NCBI RefSeq assembly: GCF_029541745.1
Contig: NZ_CP089746.1
Coordinates: 1,302,001 to 1,366,000 of the forward strand
Reading direction: 5' to 3'
Source of the DNA: Streptomyces sp. LX-29
GTDB taxonomy: Bacteria > Actinomycetota > Actinomycetes > Streptomycetales > Streptomycetaceae
Length of the DNA stretch: 64,000 nt
The notes beneath the pieces are model-generated. The model was not told the origin of the DNA. It did no database searches and was given only the letters and a program-made list of their open reading frames with translations. Both the position numbers and the translations under genes were made by a program. Below, piece by piece: positions 46,013 to 54,192 of this stretch; position 1 is the stretch's first letter, and every line of letters starts with the position of its first letter.

Positions 46013-46906
46013 GTGCACTCCTTCGCGCACACCGTCGACCTGGGTGGTACCGACACCCCGGGGGGCGCCGAACCGGGCGACACGCTCACCATCCCGCGGC
46101 TGGGCTTCGGCGCGATGCACCTGCCGGGGCACTGGGACGGGCCCCCGGTCGACCATGCCACGTCGGTGGCGGTCGCGCGCCGCGCGGTCGAGCTGGGCGC
46201 GCTCCACATCGACACCGCGGCCTTCTACTTCTGCCGTGCCGAGCGCGCCAACCTCATCCTGCGCGAGGCGCTCCACCCGTATCGCGCGGACGTCACCATC
46301 GCCACCAAGGTCGGCCCGCTGCGCACCCCGACCGGCGAGATGTACGCGGAGGCGGCGCCCGAGCAGCTGCGCCCGGAGGTGGAGCGGAACCTGCGCGAGC
46401 TCGGGGTGGACGTGCTCGACCTGGTGTACCTGCGGGTGGGGCGCCTCGCGGCGCGGGGCGGCGCCCCGGTCGGGGACCGCTTCGCCGCGCTCGCGCGGCT
46501 GCGCGAGGAGGGGCTGATACGGCACCTGGGCGTCAGCAACGTCACGTACGAGCAGTTCGCCGAGGCGCGTGCGATCGCGCCGGTCGCGGCGGTGCAGAAC
46601 CGTTTCGGGGTGCTCGACCAGGAGGACGCCCCGCTGGTCGACGCGTGCGCGGACGCCGGGATCGCGTACATGCCCTTCTTCGCGCTCGGCGGCGGCCGCA
46701 CCCCGCTCGCCGGGGCCGCGCTGCGCCGGGTCGCCGCCCGGCACGGCGCCACGGAGCACCAGGCGGCCATCGCCTGGGGGTTGGCGCGCTCGCCCTCGAT
46801 CGTGCAGATCCCGGGCACGAGCTCGCCGACCCACGTCGAGGAGAACATGGCGGCCGGGTCCCTCGTCCTCGACGCGGGCGACATGGAGTCGCTCGGCCGG
46901 CGGTGA
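46013..46906 (+). CDS. Aldo/keto reductase family oxidoreductase
   Basis: A 297-residue (beta/alpha)8 NADPH reductase. Asp and Tyr of the tetrad are in LHIDTAAFYF and Lys in IATKVG. The usual His is replaced: the strand reads LDLVYLRVG where most AKRs have LxxH. This may change the proton relay or substrate. NADPH-binding IVQIPGTSSPTHVEENM is present. ATG or GTG start at 46013; it sits 12 bases behind the ketosynthase and probably shares its transcript. Confidence 0.9.
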   Translation: MHSFAHTVDLGGTDTPGGAEPGDTLTIPRLGFGAMHLPGHWDGPPVDHATSVAVARRAVELGALHIDTAAFYFCRAERANLILREALHPYRADVTIATKVGPLRTPTGEMYAEAAPEQLRPEVERNLRELGVDVLDLVYLRVGRLAARGGAPVGDRFAALARLREEGLIRHLGVSNVTYEQFAEARAIAPVAAVQNRFGVLDQEDAPLVDACADAGIAYMPFFALGGGRTPLAGAALRRVAARHGATEHQAAIAWGLARSPSIVQIPGTSSPTHVEENMAAGSLVLDAGDMESLGRR

Positions 46907-46976
46907 GGGCCGGGGCCGGTCCCGGATCCGCTCCGGTGCCTGCCGCGGTACGGCTGCGGGTACGGCTGCGTACGGG

Positions 46977-47405
46977 CTACGGGTGCGGCGGGAAGGAGAG
47001 GTTCATCCAGTACCCCGGGTCTTCGAGCGGCTGGAAGCCCACCTTCGCGTAGACGCCGTGCGCGTCATCCGTGGCGAGCAGCATCCGGCGCAGCCCCAGC
47101 GGCGCCAGATGGTCGCGGACGGCGGTGGCCAGGGCGGTGGCCAGCCCCTTGCCGCGCGCGTCGGGGTCGACGTACACGTCGCAGAGCCAGGCGAAGGTGG
47201 TGTGGTCGGTGACGACCCGGGCGTAGCCGACCTGGGCGCCGGAGGTCGCCTCGTACGCGCCGAAGTTGAGGGAGCCGTCGATCGCGCGGTCCTGTGTCTC
47301 GCGGGAGCGGCCCAGGGCCCAGGGCGCCCCGGTGGACAGCCAGTGGTGGATGCGGGCCCGATCGAGACGGGCGGGGTCGGTGGAGAGCTCGTATCCGTCG
47401 ATCAT
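46977..47405 (-). CDS. GNAT family N-acetyltransferase
   Basis: A 142-residue GNAT protein. FAWLCDVYVDPDARGKGLATALATAV carries the acetyl-CoA loop (ARGKGLAT), followed by LLATDDAHGVYAKVGF. It starts MIDGYELSTDP at 47405. The substrate is unknown. It is convergent with the AKR gene, with about 70 bases between them. Confidence 0.88.
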   Translation of the reverse strand: MIDGYELSTDPARLDRARIHHWLSTGAPWALGRSRETQDRAIDGSLNFGAYEATSGAQVGYARVVTDHTTFAWLCDVYVDPDARGKGLATALATAVRDHLAPLGLRRMLLATDDAHGVYAKVGFQPLEDPGYWMNLSFPPHP

Positions 47406-47604
47406 GGCCCGTTCCTATCAGTCGCCCCACGCCGGCCGCGACGTGATATCGCCGACCCGCCGCCGCACCGGCCGTGACGCGATATCGCCGACCCGCCGCC
47501 GCGCCGGCCTCGGCGTCGGCGGACCGGAAACGACCTGTCCGCCAGGGTGGTTGGCCCTGCGTCGCGGCCGCTCGGGGACGACCGGGGGCGCGGCGACGCC
47601 CGGC

Positions 47605-49044
47605 TCAGTCGTCCCAGGCCGTGCGCAACCTGCGGACGCCCTCGACGAGTTCGGGCGGGCCGGCGGCCGAGGCGAAGCTGAGTCGCAGGTGGGGGGCGGG
47701 TGGTTCGGCGGGGAAGTACGGCCGGCCGGGGGCGACCGCGACGCCCGCGCGGAGCGCGGTGGCGGTCAGCGCGGACTCGTCGGTGCCGTCCGGCAGCCGC
47801 AGCCACACGTGGTAGCCGCCCGCGGGGGCGTGGCGCACCTCGGCCGGCTCCGGCAGCTCCCGCCGCACCGCGGTGAGCAGCGTCTCCCTACGGGTGCGCA
47901 GTTCTGCGGCGATGGTGCGCAGATGCCGGGCCCACGCGGGCGAGCCGACGAGTTCGAGGGCGGCCTCCTGGAGCGGCCGGGAGACGAAGAACTGGTCGAC
48001 GACCTGGATCGCGCGCAGCCGCTGCAGGACGGGGCCGCGGGCGGCGAGCGCGCCCACCCGCAGGCTGGGGGAGGCGGCCTTGGTGAGCGAGCAGACGTGG
48101 ATCACCACGCCGTCGGGGTCGTCGGCGGCGAGGGTGGCGGGCAGCGGTCCCGCGTCCTCGTGCACCAGGCGGCGGGCGAAGTCGTCCTCGATGACGAAGG
48201 CCCCGGCCTCCCGGGCCACCCGCAGCACCTCGCCGCGCCGCTCGGTGGAGAGCACCGCGCCGTGCGGGTTGGCGAAGAGCGGCTGGCACACGAAGACGCG
48301 CGAGCCGCTGGCCCGGAACGCCTGGGCGAGCAGGTCGGTGCGTACGCCGTTGGTGTCGGCCGGCACCGGCACCGGGCGCAGCCCGGCGGCGCGGGCGGCG
48401 GCGAGCAGGCCGGGGTAGGTGGGCGACTCCACGAGGATGGGCGCGCCGGGCGGAGCGAGCGCCCGCAGGGCCGCGGTCAGCGCGTTCTGCCCACCTGAGG
48501 TGATCAGCACATCGGAGGGGGCGACGGTGCCCGCCGGCCCGCCGATCTCCCGTGCGAACCAGGCGCGCAGCTCGCCGAGCCCCTCGACGGGTGGGCGCCC
48601 CCAGGCGCCGGGCCGGCGGCCGGCCCGGGCGAGCGCGGCGGCCAGCGCGCGCTCCGGCTGGAGGGAGGGGTGCAGGTAGCCGCCGTTGAGCTCGATGACG
48701 CCGGGCGGCGGGGCGGCGAGGGTGGCCAGCACCGCGGAGGCGTCGACCGAGCGCGGCACCGGTTCGTCCGCCGTCTCGGCGCTCAGTGCCACCTCCTGCC
48801 AGGAGGTGTCCCCGGTGGGACGGTTCCCGGTCGGCGGTGCCGCCCGGAAGGAACCGGCTCCGGGCCGGGTGACGATCAGCCCCTCGGCCGCGAGGGCGCC
48901 CAGCGCGCGGGTGACCGTCACCGGGCTCACTCGGAAGCGCTCGACGAGGGCCCGACTCGATGGCAGTTTCTCACCGGGAGAGTAACGGTTCAGCTCTCCC
49001 CTCAGGAGACCAGCCAGCTCGGCCACGCTGCTACGCTCATGCAT
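47605..49044 (-). CDS. MocR-type GntR regulator with aminotransferase domain
   Basis: A 479-residue fusion. Residues 1-75 are a GntR winged helix (LPSSRALVERFRVSPVTVTRALGALAAEG). Residues about 110-475 are a class I PLP aminotransferase fold with NGGYLHPSLQP, SGGQNALTAALRAL, and the PLP lysine in CSLTKAASPSLRVG. MocR proteins sense PLP or amines and control nearby transporter genes. It is divergent from the EamA exporter at 49073, its likely target. A perfect CTCATGCATGAG palindrome overlaps the start codon (49037-49048) and TAGCGCTA lies at 49056-49063. Confidence 0.92.
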   Translation of the reverse strand: MHERSSVAELAGLLRGELNRYSPGEKLPSSRALVERFRVSPVTVTRALGALAAEGLIVTRPGAGSFRAAPPTGNRPTGDTSWQEVALSAETADEPVPRSVDASAVLATLAAPPPGVIELNGGYLHPSLQPERALAAALARAGRRPGAWGRPPVEGLGELRAWFAREIGGPAGTVAPSDVLITSGGQNALTAALRALAPPGAPILVESPTYPGLLAAARAAGLRPVPVPADTNGVRTDLLAQAFRASGSRVFVCQPLFANPHGAVLSTERRGEVLRVAREAGAFVIEDDFARRLVHEDAGPLPATLAADDPDGVVIHVCSLTKAASPSLRVGALAARGPVLQRLRAIQVVDQFFVSRPLQEAALELVGSPAWARHLRTIAAELRTRRETLLTAVRRELPEPAEVRHAPAGGYHVWLRLPDGTDESALTATALRAGVAVAPGRPYFPAEPPAPHLRLSFASAAGPPELVEGVRRLRTAWDD

Positions 49045-49072
49045 GAGACCAGAAGATAGCGCTACTCGCCGC

Positions 49073-50140
49073 ATGACGATAACGGTGCGGCGCCAGGGCG
49101 GCCCGGTGACCGAAGCGTCCGCGGCCTCGGCCCCGGCCCTCCTCCCGCGCGAGACCGCCGCCCCGTCGACGCCCACCCCGGACGGGGCGCCCCGGCCCGG
49201 CACCGGCGCCGGATCCGACACCGCGGCACCCGGCGCTCGGCAGGGCGACCGCGGCGGGGCTCCGCGCGACGCCCGCAGCGCCGGCACCCTCGGCACCTGG
49301 CTCGCGGCGCTCGGGGTGGCCGTCTTCTCGCTCACCTTCCCCGCCACCGCCTGGGCCCTGGAGGGCCTGGGCCCGTGGTCCGTCACCGCCGCCCGGATGA
49401 CGCTGGCGGGGCTGATAGCGGCCGGCGCGCTGCTCGCGCTGCGGGTGCCGCTGCCGGCCCGCCGCCACTGGCCCGGGCTGCTCGCCGTCGTGGGCGGGGT
49501 CGTCGTGGGCTTCCCGCTGTTGACCACCCTGGCGCTGCAGACCTCCAGCACCTCCCACGCCGCGGTGGTCGTGGGCCTGCTGCCGCTCACCACGGCCGCG
49601 TTCTCGGCCGTGCGCACCGGGGCCCGCCCCTCGCGGGCCTTCTGGCTGGCGGCCCTGGCGGGCGCGGTGGTGGTCGCGGCCTTCGCCGTGCAGCAGAGCG
49701 GCGGCCGGCCGACGACGGGCGATCTCTACCTCTTCGGGGCCCTGCTGACCTGCGCGGTCGGCTACTCCGAAGGCGGCCGGCTGGCCCGGCACATGCCGGG
49801 CTGGCAGGTGATCGGCTGGGCGCTGGTCTGCTGTCTGCCGCTGTCCGCCACGGGCGCGGCGCTGGCGTTGGCGCACGAGCCGGTGGAGCTGACGGCGCGG
49901 TCGGTCACCGGGCTGCTGTGGGTGGCGACGGCTTCGCAGTTCCTCGGCATGGTCGCCTGGTACCGCGGGATGGCGGCGATCGGGGTGGCCCGGGCCAGCC
50001 AGCTCCAACTCGCCCAGCCGCTGCTGACACTCGTGTGGTCGGTCCTCCTTCTGGGCGAACACCTCACTCCGGCGGCCCCCCTGGCCGCGGTCGCCGTACT
50101 CGTGTGCATCGGCGTGACCCAACGGGCGCGAGTAACCTGA
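49073..50140 (+). CDS. EamA (DMT superfamily) exporter
   Basis: A 355-residue membrane protein with ten hydrophobic segments after an Ala/Pro/Arg-rich 75-residue N-terminal extension. The two EamA repeats are recognisable (FSLTFPATAWALEGLGPWSVTAARM and SQFLGMVAWYRGMAAIGVARASQLQ in part). Such proteins export amino acids or metabolites. Starts at 49043, 49073 (chosen) or 49106 (GTG) are possible. The divergent MocR gene shares the short promoter region. Confidence 0.87.
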   Translation: MTITVRRQGGPVTEASAASAPALLPRETAAPSTPTPDGAPRPGTGAGSDTAAPGARQGDRGGAPRDARSAGTLGTWLAALGVAVFSLTFPATAWALEGLGPWSVTAARMTLAGLIAAGALLALRVPLPARRHWPGLLAVVGGVVVGFPLLTTLALQTSSTSHAAVVVGLLPLTTAAFSAVRTGARPSRAFWLAALAGAVVVAAFAVQQSGGRPTTGDLYLFGALLTCAVGYSEGGRLARHMPGWQVIGWALVCCLPLSATGAALALAHEPVELTARSVTGLLWVATASQFLGMVAWYRGMAAIGVARASQLQLAQPLLTLVWSVLLLGEHLTPAAPLAAVAVLVCIGVTQRARVT

Positions 50141-50250
50141 GAAGCGAGCTGATCGCGCCGTCGAGGGGGACCCGGACAAGACCACGGGCTGTAAACTTAC
50201 GGCCACGGACCGCAGTCCCCTCCGGGGAATCCGGACAGGAGGTCAAGGCG

Positions 50251-50451
50251 ATGCATGCGAGCAAGGGCGACCGACTGGTGGTGCACGGCAGGGTGGTCGG
50301 CAAGCACGACCACGTCGTCGAGATCGTCGAGGTGCTCGGCCAGGACGGGAATCCCCCGTACCGCGTCCGTGCGGAGAACGGCCACGAGACGATCATGTCT
50401 CCGGGGCCGGACAGCGTGGTGGACCACCGGAAGTCTTCGGACCGCATCTGA
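50251..50451 (+). CDS. DUF1918 family protein
   Basis: A 66-residue protein starting MHASKGDRLVVHGRVVG and continuing GHETIMSPGPDSVV, matching the small beta-barrel DUF1918 family, common in actinobacteria and of unknown role. AGGAGG precedes the ATG, with a TAAACT -10-like word about 60 bases upstream. Confidence 0.9.
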   Translation: MHASKGDRLVVHGRVVGKHDHVVEIVEVLGQDGNPPYRVRAENGHETIMSPGPDSVVDHRKSSDRI

Positions 50452-50458
50452 TCGTTCC

Positions 50459-50478
50459 GGCGGGGCCGAGGCCCCGCC
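50459..50478. terminator. Short G+C-rich hairpin between convergent genes
   Basis: GGCGGGGCC and GGCCCCGCC around GA, between the DUF1918 gene and the glycoside hydrolase-like gene. Confidence 0.7.
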
Positions 50479-50503
50479 GTTACGCTCCGTCAGGCCGCGC
50501 CGA

Positions 50504-51805
50504 TCACGCGGCCGCCTTGTCACGCGGCGGCCGCACCCGGTCCGGGTAGTGGTCCTCGACCACGCGCGCCATCGCCCCGATCCGGTCCTCGACCACCTCC
50601 TTGGCGGAGAAGAAGACGTTCCCGAGCACCTCGGGGAAGTCGCGGTCGAAGGTGAGATGGCGGGACAGCTCGGCGGGATCCTGCCAGGGAGCCGGCTGCC
50701 CGGCGGCGCCGGCCTTGTAGAGGGCCTCGCCGATGTAGAGGTGCACGTCGGTGTCCCGGACGACCTCGGACCACCAGGGCACCAACGTGGCGTAGTCGGC
50801 CGCCTCGAAGCCGAGGTGCCAGTAGACCTGCGGGACGATGTAGTCGATCCACTCCTCGAACACCCACTTCCGGGTGTCGGCGTAGAGGTCGTCATAGGTC
50901 TGCACACCGGCACGGGTGTCGGATCCGCGCGGGTCGGTCGCCCTGTTGCGCCATACGGCGAACGGGCTGATGCCGAACCGCACCTCCTCCTTGAGCTTCT
51001 TGATCCGCTCCGCCATCTCCCGCACCAGCCGGTCGGTGTTGTCGCGCCGCCACGCCGCCCGGTCGGGGAAGTCGCCGCCGTAGCGCTCGTACGCCGCGTC
51101 GTCGTCGAAGCGCTGGCCCGCCACCGGGTACGGGTAGAAGTAGTCGTCCCAGTGCACGGCGTCGATGTCATACCGTGCCACCGCGTCCAGCATCGCGTCC
51201 TGGACGAAGCGCCGGACCCGCGGCAGCCCGGGGTTGTAGTAGAGCTTCCCGCCGTACGGGACCACCCAGTCGGGGTGCGCGCGGGCGGGGTGCCGCGGGG
51301 AGAGCCGCGCCGGGTCGGCGTGGTTGGCGATCCGGTACGGGTTGAACCAGGCGTGCAGTTCCAGGTCGCGCCGGTGCGCCTCGCGGACCGCGGTGCCCAG
51401 CGGGTCCCAGCCCGGGTCCTTGCCCTGCACCCCGGTCAGATACTCCGCCCAGGGCTCGTACGACGACGGCCAGAGCGCGTCCGCGGTCGGTCTGACCTGG
51501 AACACCACCGCGTTCAGACGCCGTTCCGCCGCCGCGTCGAGGAACGCCAGCAGTTCCTCGCGCTGCCGCGCGGCGGGCAGGCCGGGTCGGGAGGGCCAGT
51601 CGCGGTTGGCGACGGTGGCCAGCCACATCCCGCGGAACCGCCGCTCGGCCCGGCACCGCCCCGCCCCCGCGTCGTGGGCCGCCGGCCGCGGGTCCCGCGC
51701 CGCCTCCTCCGCCCGCCCGCACGCCGCCGCCCGCGCCGGCACGGCGGCGGCGGCCACCGCGCCGGCCGCCGCCGCGGTCAGGCCCCGACGAGTGATCTGT
51801 CCCAT
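50504..51805 (-). CDS. Secreted GH10-like (DUF187/GHL10) glycoside hydrolase
   Basis: A 433-residue secreted protein. The Tat signal TRRGLTAAAAGAVAAAA is at residues 5-21. The TIM-barrel core of the GHL10 family follows: FRGMWLATVANRDWPS, LNAVVFQVRPTADALW, ELHAWFNPYRIAN, DAVHWDDYFYPYP and YIVPQVYWHLGF. The family includes peptidoglycan- or polysaccharide-acting enzymes; substrate uncertain. GGGAG lies five bases before ATG 51805. Confidence 0.9.
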   Translation of the reverse strand: MGQITRRGLTAAAAGAVAAAAVPARAAACGRAEEAARDPRPAAHDAGAGRCRAERRFRGMWLATVANRDWPSRPGLPAARQREELLAFLDAAAERRLNAVVFQVRPTADALWPSSYEPWAEYLTGVQGKDPGWDPLGTAVREAHRRDLELHAWFNPYRIANHADPARLSPRHPARAHPDWVVPYGGKLYYNPGLPRVRRFVQDAMLDAVARYDIDAVHWDDYFYPYPVAGQRFDDDAAYERYGGDFPDRAAWRRDNTDRLVREMAERIKKLKEEVRFGISPFAVWRNRATDPRGSDTRAGVQTYDDLYADTRKWVFEEWIDYIVPQVYWHLGFEAADYATLVPWWSEVVRDTDVHLYIGEALYKAGAAGQPAPWQDPAELSRHLTFDRDFPEVLGNVFFSAKEVVEDRIGAMARVVEDHYPDRVRPPRDKAAA

Positions 51806-52035
51806 GATCGCTCCCTGATCGTGCGTCGCGTCCATCGCTCGCGCGTCATGTGGTGCCACGGTCCCTGTGCGTCTCGCCGATGATGCGGCGCGCGCCGGCG
51901 TGCGGCAATCCTCCATACGGGTCCCGGGCCCCCGGACGGCCCCCCGACCACTACGACGGAGTAACGTCTGCCCCGAGGCGGGCGCCGGAATCGTACGGGG
52001 GCCCCGCCGGCCCGTAGATCAGCGAAAGGCACGAT

Positions 52036-52908
52036 GTGACGGACACTGTGGCAGACGTGGCGCGCGTTGGCGTGGTGGGCTGCGGCCAGATGGGCGCGGG
52101 CATCGCCGAGGTGTGTGCCCGCTCCGGCCTGGACGTCAAGGTCGCCGAGACCACCGGCGAAGCACTGGAGCTGGGGCGCACCCGCCTGACCAACTCCCTG
52201 GGCAAGGCCGCCGAACGCGGCAAGATCACTCCGGAGGAGCGGGACTCCGCGCTCGACCGGCTCACCTTCACCACCGACCTCGGCGAGTTCGCCGACCGCG
52301 ATCTGGTCATCGAGGCCGTGGTGGAGAACGAGCAGGTCAAGACGGAGATCTTCCAGATCCTGGACCAGGTGGTGACCCGCCCGGACGCCATCCTGGCCTC
52401 GAACACCTCCTCGGTGCCGCTGGTCAAGCTGGCGGTCGCCACCTCCCGGCCCGACCAGGTCATCGGCGTCCACTTCTTCAACCCGGCCCCGGTGCAGAAG
52501 CTCGTCGAGCTGATCCCGGCGCTGACCACCAGCGAGGAGACCATCAAGCGCTCCGAGGCGCTGGTACAGGACCTGCTGGGCAAGCACCCGATCCGCGCCC
52601 AGGACCGCTCCGGCTTCGTGGTCAACGCGCTGCTCATCCCCTATCTGCTCTCCGCGATCCGGATGTTCGAGTCCGGCATCGCCAGCCGCGAGGACATCGA
52701 CAACGGCATGGAGATGGGCTGCGCCCACCCCATGGGCCCGCTCAAGCTCGCGGACCTCATCGGCCTGGACACCGTGGCGGCCATCGCCGACTCGATGTAC
52801 ATGGAATTCAAGGAGCCCCTGTACGCCGCTCCCCCGCTGCTCCAGCGCATGGTCGACGCGGGCCGGCTGGGCCGCAAGTCGGGCTCCGGCTTCTACCCGT
52901 ACGGCTGA
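52036..52908 (+). CDS. 3-hydroxybutyryl-CoA dehydrogenase
   Basis: A 290-residue NAD(P)-dependent enzyme. The Rossmann motif VGVVGCGQMGAGIAEVCA is near residues 11-28, the active-site HFFNPAPVQKLVE near 155, and the C-terminal helical domain has GFVVNALLIPYL and MGCAHPMGPLKLADLIGLD. It reduces acetoacetyl-CoA or oxidises 3-hydroxybutyryl-CoA in butyrate/PHB or extender-unit metabolism. Start GTG 52036 preceded by GAAAGG. No ccr or ethylmalonyl gene is near. Confidence 0.93.
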   Translation: MTDTVADVARVGVVGCGQMGAGIAEVCARSGLDVKVAETTGEALELGRTRLTNSLGKAAERGKITPEERDSALDRLTFTTDLGEFADRDLVIEAVVENEQVKTEIFQILDQVVTRPDAILASNTSSVPLVKLAVATSRPDQVIGVHFFNPAPVQKLVELIPALTTSEETIKRSEALVQDLLGKHPIRAQDRSGFVVNALLIPYLLSAIRMFESGIASREDIDNGMEMGCAHPMGPLKLADLIGLDTVAAIADSMYMEFKEPLYAAPPLLQRMVDAGRLGRKSGSGFYPYG

Positions 52909-53010
52909 TCCCCGCCCGCGGGTCGGTGCCGACGCCCTGACGCCCTGATGCGCTCGCGGCGCCGCCGCGCCGCCCGCCTCCGCACCGAGGCCACCGACGC
53001 GGCCCTGTCG

Positions 53011-53040
53011 CCCCCCTCGCCGCACGCTCGGCGAGGGGGG
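53011..53040 (+). terminator. Terminator of the hydroxybutyryl-CoA dehydrogenase gene
   Basis: CCCCCCTCGCC and GGCGAGGGGGG form a perfect 11-bp stem with an eight-base loop. Confidence 0.85.
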
Positions 53041-53311
53041 CGTCGGCGTCCCGGAGCGGGCGCGACAGCGCTTACCGATGTCGTCCGGTTCCTGGTCCCT
53101 CCGCTGATGTGCGCGGGGGCGCAACGGCTTTCACACCGGAGTTCGCACGGGGTGTGCGGGACCGACCCGCACTCGCCCCCCGCACACGCTCCCGTCGGCC
53201 GCCGGATCGCGGTTGACTCGGACCGTTGGAGCACACACGGAACCACCACCGGAAGCCCACGGAACCGCCGTGGACGACACACGGAAACCACCGTGAAAGG
53301 GGATTCAGACC
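53041..53311. other. Intergenic region with CACGGAACC-like words
   Basis: No gene supported. Direct words ACACGGAACCACC, CACGGAACCGCC and ACACGGAAACCACC recur at 53233-53295 just before the next start and may be regulatory. Confidence 0.45.
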
Positions 53312-53569
53312 GTGACCACCGAGCCCGAGCAGACCGTGGCCGCCGCGGAGCTCGCGGAACTCCGCCGGAGCGTCGACGTGACCCACGCCCGCGTCGAGGG
53401 ACAGCTCGCCCTCCTCGCCCATCGGGGCGACGAGGCCGCCGCCGATCTGGCCCAACTCACCGCGCGGGTACGCGTGCTGGAGCACAGCCGCTGGCCGCTG
53501 CCGTCCATCGCCGCGCTGACCGGGGTGTGCGCGCTCCTCCTCGCGCTGTGGCAGGCGGCCGGCCGCTGA
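53312..53569 (+). CDS. Small coiled-coil membrane protein
   Basis: An 85-residue protein. Residues 8-60 are a heptad-like helix (AELAELRRSVDVTHARVEG, DLAQLTARVRVLEH), followed by one C-terminal membrane span (SIAALTGVCALLLALW). GTG 53312 has AAAGGGGA upstream. It resembles tail-anchored small proteins of actinobacteria and, loosely, phage lysis accessory proteins, but no lysis gene is near. Function unknown. Confidence 0.8.
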   Translation: MTTEPEQTVAAAELAELRRSVDVTHARVEGQLALLAHRGDEAAADLAQLTARVRVLEHSRWPLPSIAALTGVCALLLALWQAAGR

Positions 53570-53603
53570 GACGGCGACCGGCCGCCGGGGCGCCGGCGCC
53601 GGC

Positions 53604-54134
53604 TCAGCCGAGCCGGAGGTGGTACAGGAGCATCAGGGCGGCCGCCATGTTGGCGGCCGGGACCTCACCGCGCGCGATCATGTCGGGTACGGCCCTGAGC
53701 GGCACCCACTGGCGACGGTCGGACTCGAACTCGTCCTCCGGAGGCCCCACATAGGTCGCCTCCTGCGCCCAGTAGATGTGGTGCCGGGCGTCGGTGAGCC
53801 CGTTGGAGGGCTCCACGGAGAGCAGATGCCGCAGCGGGCCGGGGCGCCAGCCCGTCTCCTCCTCCATCTCGCGGGCCGCCGCGACGGCGATGTCCTCGCC
53901 GTCCTCGACCACGCCCGCGGGCAGCTCCCAGCCCCAGTTGTCGGTGATGAACCGGTGCCGCCACAGCAGCAGCACCTCATCGGCGTCGTTGACCGCCGTG
54001 GCCACGGCGACCGGACGCAGCCGGATCAGGAAATGATCGAGATGACGGCCGTCGGGGAGTTCGACGTCGGCGAGGTTCACCCGGAACCATCGGTTCTCGT
54101 ACACGGTCTCTTCCCCGAGATTCTTCCAAAGCAC
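53604..54134 (-). CDS. Nudix hydrolase
   Basis: A 176-residue protein. The Nudix box is at residues 74-96 (GVVEDGEDIAVAAAREMEEE, with REMEEETGW completing it), with the metal-binding glutamates intact. It resembles the ADP-ribose pyrophosphatase type. Start GTG 54134. It sits beside the NsdA-like regulator and may be cotranscribed. Confidence 0.93.
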   Translation of the reverse strand: MLWKNLGEETVYENRWFRVNLADVELPDGRHLDHFLIRLRPVAVATAVNDADEVLLLWRHRFITDNWGWELPAGVVEDGEDIAVAAAREMEEETGWRPGPLRHLLSVEPSNGLTDARHHIYWAQEATYVGPPEDEFESDRRQWVPLRAVPDMIARGEVPAANMAAALMLLYHLRLG

Positions 54135-54192
54135 TGTCAGCCACCTTCCGCCGGGTAGATGGCAGCATGCCGACGGGGAGGGCCGACCGTGC

